Positions 58,111 to 64,000 of a stretch of DNA of 64,000 nt are shown in pieces. The DNA comes from Catenaria anguillulae PL171 (lineage: Eukaryota > Blastocladiomycota > Blastocladiomycetes > Blastocladiales > Catenariaceae), in contig MCFL01000017.1 of NCBI GenBank assembly GCA_002102555.1, forward strand, positions 372,001 to 436,000, given 5' to 3'. The first letter of the stretch is position 1; the number at the start of each line of letters is the position of its first letter. Below the pieces are notes generated by a model, which had not been told where the DNA came from, did not search any database, and saw only the letters and a program-made list of their open reading frames with translations. A program made the translations under genes and the position numbers.

Positions 58111-61100
58111 ATGAGCATGTTCCCATTGGACGCGAGCCGATCATCTGCGGGCAACAACCAACATGCACGAGCATCTCCATCCGCACTCTCATCCGCCGCG
58201 CGACAAGGGCCTGGCGTCAGCGGGGGAGCTGGCGGCCCATTGGCCATGAATCATATGGATGCCAAGTCGTCCGTCAGCGGTAAACGTGTCGACATCAAGG
58301 GCCTGCTGCCATCGAATGCGCTCGAAAAGACTCTGTATTCAGTCGCTTATAACGTGACAACAGACACGGAAATGTCGACACCGGTGACATGGGCTCTCGC
58401 AGTATGTGTTGCACCAAGCATGAGCGTGTTCCCAACCAAACAAGGGTCGACACTGATTCTTGACACTCTGCGGACCACGTCATTGTAGATTATTGAGCAG
58501 CTTCAATCATTCACATTTCCGTTCTCCGCCAATCTGCATCCAGAAATGCCCCCAGCTCTCGAAGCACTGCTCGACCTATTCGTCATTCCAAGCGACTATT
58601 TCGCATGGTCCATCACCAGCATTCTGTCCATTGTCATCGTGTTTGTCGTGCTCACGCTCATCAGTGTGGTTGTTGTGCTGACCAAGCGACGCAAGGTGCC
58701 CATTGCGCTCCTCCGCTTGCTGCGGTTCCTATGCGCCCTCATCATGAATGTGCTCAATATTCCCATCACAACGGTGCTCCTCTTGGGACTCAATTGCAGT
58801 TTGGGGATCTTACCGGGCATGAACGGCGTGTCATGCACAAGCGAACGACACATTCCGTTTCTCGTGTTCAATTCGCTTGCGCTCGTGGCCTTTATCCCAC
58901 TCTTGTTTATCGGCGCAACCATTGTACGCTCATTCACCGAGTCTACCAAACAGGCTTGTCATTCTCACCGTCGATTGCGCAGTTTATCGACACGGCACCA
59001 ACTGCCAAAGAAAACCCGCTCGCCAAACCCGACGGAATGCTCGACGTTCAAAACATTTTTCTCCGTCTGGTCCTTGTCGCACTCAAAGTCTTTACGTCAC
59101 ATCTTCCGGGCATACCCACACTCGTATTCCTCGGCATTGGAACGGTTGGTCTCGCATGGGACGCCTGGCAGGTGGTGACATGCCACCCGCATTACGACGA
59201 ACGCATGAATCAGCTTAGAGCCGTACGTTTTATTGTTTCATGATTGGTATTTGAGTCCCACGCAACTGACAAGCAACATGAAATGATGCAGGGAATGTCC
59301 ACGGGCTCGTGCCTCGCCATGCTCACCACCTTGATACTGCACTTGACCATTGGCCAAAACACTGGCATTTGGTGGACCGCGCTCATTCCCGTGTCGCTTC
59401 TGGGCACGCTTGTCGGCGCGCTCGCATCCAAGGTTGCACTTTCGCGCTTTTTGCGCAAAACCATTACCGAGTGGCGCAAGATCCACAAGATGCACGAAGC
59501 GGCCGCGGCCGCCGCAGCAAAGCAAGGTTACCAGGTCCAACTTGATGCCAACGGGCGCAAAGTGGTCGTGCAGGGGCCTGTGGCGGGTCTCAAGCCGGCT
59601 ACTTCGGCCGCGGATTTGGCGTCTCGCGTTCGGTCAAATTCCATGATGTTTCTGAACAATGGGAGCGGGGCCCGGGCTGGTTCGGCTGGTTATCGAAAGC
59701 AATTGGCGGTTGGAGGCGATGCCAATGCAACGGCAAGTGGGACAACGACGCTTGCGGCACACAAGTCGGGCAACCGGATTCGATCGTCGTGTTCATATGA
59801 GCGGCATCCGCCGTCCTCGAACACGAGTACTCACGCGCATATTCCAGTCATGGCACCGGGAGCGGGAGGTGGTCACGGTGCTTTAGGAGGCGACTCGGAC
59901 GCAGCTCTGGAGACAAGTGGGAAAAAGTCGAAAGATTCGTTGCCGCCGCTTCAAAACCGGTCGCAGGGAGGGGGGAGCATGGATTCAATTGACGCTTTTT
60001 TGGAGCATCGGCCACCCGTCAAGATGACTGTGTTTGACTCGCCACGTTCGGTTGAGATTTGTACGTTGTGAGTCATCAGTCATATCATAGGTTTGGTTCA
60101 ATCATCCTCTTCCCTGTTCTCATCTCCTCATCTGCACAGGCGCGCGCGTCATGCGAGACAACCCATCGCCAAAGCAAACGTCGATGGTCTTGCAACTTCT
60201 CGAATATGGACTCCGCGAGTTCCCACTGGACGCTCAGTTGATGTTGCTCACGGCCGCCTACCTCGAAGGCTTCTTTGGCCAAGAAGGCGAGCAGGCTTCG
60301 ACGCAAATCATGCAAGTACTCCAATCCGGCAAAATCGCAAGCCCACCACCCATGCACATTCGATTCCAAATATACTGTCGAGAGCGTCGTCTTCACGACC
60401 AGGGCAAGCATGTCCTCGACTCGGCCACAATAGACTTGCTCATGCACAAGGTTAGGCGCCACCATATCATGTGCTTGTGTGCCGTGCGTGATTTGTGGGA
60501 GGCGATTCGAGTTGGCGCGTCCGAGTCGGCAGTGATGGACGTCATATCTCGGCTGGCCAGGTACAAAGCCGTGGCAGAAAAGTGCTATCGGCAGCTTCTG
60601 GAAAAGGATGGGAAGAGCAAGAATGTGCTCCGCATGTATTCGAGCTTTTGCGCACTCGTGTTGGCCAATTCTGAGCGGGCAAATCAAGTCCGTGAGTTGG
60701 CTGAAGAATGTACGTCCAAGTCATCGTTGACTTGACCTGGTCCCATACGTTCTACTCACTTGAACATGTCGACGCGCACCGGCAGTGGAAATAATGGAAA
60801 CTTGCGCCCGAACAGGACTCGCCGAAAGCATGTATGCGACACGTGAAGCCACGACACATCACCATTCCACCGTACCATTCCCAGAGCCCAACTACGACCA
60901 AAACAACGATTCGAGCTTCATTGTCAAGTCTGCTCCAATGCTGGACACACCTGTCATGCCACCACCACCACCGAGCATCATGCCACCCACTCCTCCGGCT
61001 ATGACGGTCGAACGCCGAGTCTCTGTCGTTGGGCACCTCGCCAATGTTCAGGGCAGTGCAAGCTCGTTGCACAATGAGACCAACACGGACAATGGCGAAA

Positions 61101-63439
61101 ACGACACCAAGCACGCCAATCAAGTGTCCTTCAACTCACCCAAGCAACAAGACTCGCGAGAGTTTACCCACCTTCGCCCCAAACATGGTCCGAACACCGA
61201 GCGCACTCTCTCATCATGCACTCCTGTAATTGGAGCAGAGAACGACTTCCATCCCAGAGGTGACATGTTCCCACAATTCCATTCCCATGTTGAACCCAAG
61301 CATGAAGACAATGCAAGTCCTGTCCGTGCCAGCCAGGGTGTATGGGGTGGTTCCCAGGCGTCAGGAGCGTCTCATGCAAGTCACGCCGCCCGCAAGCGCG
61401 CAGCCAAGCGCCGGCTTCTCGTCGATCGAGTCGAATCGCCCCTCAATCAGTACCTGCTCATGGCTATCCCAGGACTGCTCCTCGCGGGATCCATGATCCT
61501 TGGGTTTGTCCTTTTGCAGTACCTGTATCAACAGACAGGTGTGTTTATTTCGATCCAGTTTGAGTCGGCTCGGGGTGCGAGGATTGCAGCGCAGCGTGCC
61601 GCAGCGGCTGTGCGAGCGATGGTGCACAGCAATGTGGTTGGTTCCGAGGCTGGGTTCAGGGCGGCGTATGCAACGGCCGAGTCTGCCGCAACGCAGCTGA
61701 TGACGACGCACATTCCTGTGCTCTCGTCCTACTTCAACACCAAGTTGCCATTTGTGCCAGAGGTACGCTGTTTTCCTGATATCTGCTTCCCTACCTATTC
61801 TATTCAACAGTGGTCATGGCAATGACCACTCAAACATGTGCACAGACGTATCGCATGTACCTCAAGCAATCGTTTGCAAACGGAACAAGCGACTTTACTC
61901 CACTGGACGTCACAGCCCTCGGCGCTGTTGAGCGATTGACACACATGGCCAACTTGGCTCTCGGGTACTCTCGCTTTGGCCAACTGACCCAAGATGTTGC
62001 GAGCATGTTGCCCGAAATGACGTGGTATTCGGACAACATGGCCGACGTCATGACGGTCCTTCGGCAAATTATTTACACATTCCTCAAGGCATACGAAGTG
62101 ATCCTTTCCACCAATACTACCTATGTGACAGCCACGGCATCGGTGTCGTTTTTGTGTCTTGTACTGTGTTTTGGCGTCGTGTATTGGGCAGTATTCAGGC
62201 AGTACTTTTTGGGCGAGTCAAGGCTCGTATCACTACTGCGCCAGGTCCCACGCAAGCCTGCTTCGTATCTGGTTACGTCGCTCGAGTACGTGCATATCTT
62301 GCATGTTCCCACATGCCCCAGGCGCCGGATATTTACATCTGCTTTGTTATCAGAGAGGAACTCGAATCTCTTCGTGACATTCTCGACGGTGACGATGCTG
62401 CCGCTGAATCCAATGAAGACTTGGACCTGCGTCTCGAAGCCAGCACTACCGCGGTCACAACCGGCTTGCGCAAAACATTTCTCCGCCGACGCCAAAAGTA
62501 CTACTACGGCCTGTGGCTCTTCACTGTCCTGTTGGTCGTGTCGATGGCATCCATGTACTTTTTCACGCTTTCGGCTTTAAACAAGGTCGGAGATTTGCAG
62601 CTGCTGCTCAAGGCAAGTGACCGGCGAAACAACATGGGTCAGTTTGTCAGCTGGACAAAGGAGTTTGTGTCGCCTGCGCGATGCGTCTCTGAAGGTACCT
62701 ACACTCGTCTCTCCTATACTGCCTCGCGAAAGTTGGTGTATTAATATCTCTTCACACACATTGATACAAACTTGTATACACAGATCAACTCGTTCGCGAC
62801 ATGCGCGGCAAACTGCTCGACATTGCTCGCGATCATGCCGTCCTCGCCAACGACCCGAGCGGGCTCTCGGCCATGGTCCCAGAACACACCATCCTGCCGC
62901 GCAGTTGCGCTGCTCCCAACTCTTGCCCAGGTCTCGTCATCAACGCATCCATCGGGCTCACCCGCCAAGTCGCCGAGCTCAGCTTGAATCAAGCCATCCA
63001 GCATTTTCTTGAACTGGGCGCCGATGTTGTGACAGCCATGGCCACCAAACTTCCCGGGGCAAATTTGACCATGGCCAACCCAGACGCGTATCGCAAGTAT
63101 TTGCTGCTCAACGCGCTCAGTGACGACGTGCTTGCTCGACTTGTCTCGCTCAACGCGGCGCTGTCCAACTTTCTCAATACACGCGTCCAGCAAAACATGA
63201 CCATTACCGTCACGACATTTGTCACATTTATGGTTGTGCTGCTCGCTGGTGCCGTAATGCTCATGCACGTGGCGCTGCGTGTCCTGAGGCAAGAGTCGCG
63301 CGCATTGACGACGCTGCCGTTCATGTTGCCGCAGACGGCGGCCGCCATGGTGCCCGAGCTCATGGCGTTTGTCGAGAGTGGCGGGTTGCAATTGCGCAGT
63401 TCGGATTCCAGTGAAACGGTTGCGACGACGACAAAATAG
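58111..63439 (+). CDS. TmcB-like TPR/transmembrane protein, complete (copy 2)
   Basis: Nine exons: 58111-58401, 58489-58923, 58983-59222, 59292-60060, 60140-60709, 60786-61762, 61846-62285, 62354-62694 and 62784-63439, giving about 1,572 aa, all junctions in phase. Order: short cytosolic start; the family's WALAIIEQLQSFTFPFS entry; an N-terminal bundle of about six or seven helices; a linker; a TPR/HAT-like block (about 60140-60709; QLLEYGLREFPLDAQLMLL, LHDQGKHVLDSATIDLL, CYRQLLEKDG); an acidic/His-rich linker; a basic motif then helix (KRRLLVDRVESPLNQ); and a C-terminal half with helices at about 62110-62190, 62510-62570 and 63190-63270. The TPR block is typical of TmcB/TmcC proteins. Colinear with the gene at 1-4645. 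Function unknown; sensory or signalling roles are speculation. Confidence 0.85.
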
Positions 63440-63639
63440 AAATACAGGAAACTTGTGTCGAGTCTTTTGGGCGTTGGTTTTGATTTCTGATATACATGCG
63501 AACGAATAGGCGATTCAAATTTGCCGCATGCCCTATGTAATTCGAAACGATATCCGGGATGCAAAGGTGGGCGAAACAGACGGAAACCGTCCCAGCTCAA
63601 TGCATTGACAATCGACGGGCCAAAGAACAAACTGCACAA

Positions 63640-64000
63640 TCACTCCTTCTTTACCTCTCCGACCGCAGCGGCCGCCGCCTTCTTACGATCGTCAAACTCC
63701 TGCAACATGCCAATATCGAGAGGAACTGGCTGGCCAAGCCAAAGGGCATGAGTGGTGTGGTCTTGAACATCATTACCTATGAGCATAAGCAAGTTGAGAA
63801 ACTACGTGACATTGGGACTGAGGAGGGAGGATTGGAATGATGCATACCAGTTTGAGGATGAATCAAAACCGAGAGTGACCCATGGTTGAGGGCCATCCAA
63901 GGCACAAATGTGGCAAAGTCGGCCGCGTTGTGAATGTCAATTTCAAACATATTGTACGGGTGTGGGCCAATTGGACGATCCCACATCTTGCCGTGGTACA
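63640..64000 (-). CDS. DOPA 4,5-dioxygenase-like protein, 5' part outside window
   Basis: Minus-strand 3' exons: from the window edge to 63848, then 63776-63640 after a 71-bp intron (phase 1). The visible sequence carries the family's signature: WDRPIGPHPYNMFEIDI, FVPWMALNHGSLSVLIHPQTG, and across the splice DHTTHALWLGQPVPLDI, with the conserved histidines of the extradiol-type site (in HPY, NHG, HPQTG and HTTHALWLG). DOPA 4,5-dioxygenases open the DOPA ring; fungal and bacterial relatives often have no assigned substrate. The N-terminal third, including the expected first His motif, lies beyond position 64000. The protein ends in a Lys/Ala-rich tail. It converges on the TmcB-like gene. Confidence 0.9.

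Overview
This window looks like a gene-dense fungal nuclear genome. Genes carry short GT-AG introns, mostly 50-110 bp. Orthologues of Raptor, DPM2, a Gid1/RanBP9-type protein, a SUN protein and a Zn2Cys6 transcription factor are all present. Two very large TmcB-like TPR/transmembrane proteins, a family known from Dictyostelium and zoosporic fungi, together with several orphan multi-pass membrane proteins, point to a zoosporic fungus. Blastocladiomycota is my best guess (Catenaria/Allomyces type); this is inference, not proof. I saw no bacterial, viral, CRISPR or transposase signatures and recognised no tRNA or rRNA.

Layout. 1-4645: 3' part of a TmcB-like gene. 5721-11049: large low-complexity, probably nuclear, unknown protein. 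11582-13925: decayed 2OG-Fe(II) oxygenase pseudogene. 14238-18534: tandem pair of orphan polytopic membrane proteins. 18535-20373: gene-free, with a diverged ~255-bp direct repeat. 20374-24340: Raptor (TORC1 scaffold). 24796-26961 (-): S9-family serine peptidase with a one-base frame disruption. 27671-30956 (-): kinesin. 31286-31654: DPM2. 31821-33454 (-): secreted or membrane zinc metallopeptidase. 34381-35830: orphan seven-TM receptor-like protein. 36519-37864: Vps3844-like type I membrane protein. 39378-41404: second S9 peptidase copy with an internal deletion. 41405-45136: gene-poor. 45137-49906: Zn2Cys6 regulator. 50300-51004: probable mitochondrial GatC. 52973-54769 (-): Gid1/RanBP9-like GID/CTLH subunit. 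55106-57493: SUN-domain protein. 58111-63439: second, complete TmcB-like gene. 63640-end (-): DOPA 4,5-dioxygenase-like gene, partial.

The genes do not form an operon-like pathway. Three themes recur. First, local gene families: the TmcB pair at the two ends, the tandem membrane pair, and the inverted S9 pair. Second, conserved housekeeping functions: TORC1, GID/CTLH, dolichol-phosphate mannose synthesis, LINC complex, mitochondrial tRNA amidation. Third, orphan membrane proteins that could belong to zoospore sensing. Exon structures were rebuilt by hand from splice motifs, reading phase and, where available, alignment between paralogues within the window.
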